Of a DNA stretch of 64,000 bases, positions 63,669-64,000 are shown one piece after another. A program made the position numbers and the translations under genes. The notes beneath the pieces are model-generated. The model worked only from the letters and a program-made list of their open reading frames with translations, searched no databases and was not told where the DNA came from. The DNA lies in the NCBI RefSeq assembly GCF_051106095.1, contig NC_135783.1, positions 62,058,947-62,122,946 of the forward strand. Reading direction: 5' to 3'. This stretch comes from Pogona vitticeps. Taxonomy: Eukaryota > Chordata > Lepidosauria > Squamata > Agamidae. Positions within the stretch are counted from its first letter, which is position 1; each line of letters begins with the position of its first letter.

Positions 63669-64000
63669 CTAAATCTCCAGGAAAAGGGGAGAGAATGTAG
63701 TAAAAAGAAAGAAAGTGTAAAGAATTTTTGTAAATGAAAGTGTATTAAAGCCTTCCCTCAAGGATATGTACACAGTACACACAAGACTAAAAGCCACTGT
63801 CTTGAGAAATAATACTTATATCTGGAGGACACTGTACAGTTTGTCTCTACCAATTTGGGAGGTGTATCTGTGTGGGATGAAGAACAGTATGGCCTACGTC
63901 CCTAAAAAGGCAAGGGCAAGGACATGTTTGCTCATTTTTAAAAAATGAGCTGTAGAAAGCCCTCAGCTTGAATTAAGGGCAGCTTCAAACAATCCATCAG
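63669..64000. other. PHF10 intron upstream of the RRDLSHKEK exon
   Basis: I see no exon or named repeat. The next PHF10 exon lies beyond the window. Confidence 0.5.

Overview
The window is vertebrate nuclear DNA and reads best as a squamate reptile. Evidence: intron-split genes with close human counterparts, a Sauria-type tRNA SINE with an (ACCTTT) tail and 12-bp target duplication, Penelope-like retroelement ends, a CR1 tail, a young Ty3/Gypsy element of the Gmr1 type, and several families of Tigger-like and hAT-like miniature DNA transposons.

Four host genes can be placed. C1orf131 (minus; first two coding exons, 5243-9477) and GNPAT (plus; all 16 coding exons, 9763-41641, 677 codons plus stop) are head to head over a GC-rich promoter, with start codons 285 bp apart. 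C6orf120 (plus; one coding exon, 47498-48058, preceded by a CpG-rich promoter near 45.8-46.3 kb) is tail to tail with PHF10 (minus; the last nine coding exons, 49351-63668, with the 5' exons beyond the window). In human, the first pair lies at 1q42 and the second at 6q27, so the 41.7-45.8 kb interval joins two human-separated blocks.

Layout: 1-5.2 kb, a LINE 3' end, a CA microsatellite and a 1.75-kb pogo/Tigger-type DNA transposon; 5.2-9.5 kb, C1orf131 with a rearranged Penelope copy in its first intron; 9.5-41.9 kb, GNPAT, whose first intron holds a 5.3-kb Gypsy element with nearly identical LTRs and whose seventh intron holds a 108-bp-arm hairpin beside a SINE; 42.4-45.8 kb, a cluster of transposons between the gene pairs, including a Tigger-like element carrying nine copies of a ~122-bp minisatellite and two hAT-type elements with perfect 8-bp target duplications; 45.8-64 kb, C6orf120 and PHF10 with further hAT elements in PHF10 introns.

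The host genes do not form one pathway: GNPAT starts ether-lipid synthesis in peroxisomes, C1orf131 belongs to ribosome small-subunit assembly, C6orf120 is a secreted or membrane-linked protein, and PHF10 is a PBAF chromatin-remodelling subunit. I found no wholly new gene system. The most interesting material is in the mobile elements: the copia-like domain order and SCAN-like capsid of the Gypsy element, hammerhead-ribozyme-like cores in Penelope-type ends, the dimeric minisatellite inside a transposon, and the template-switch hairpin.
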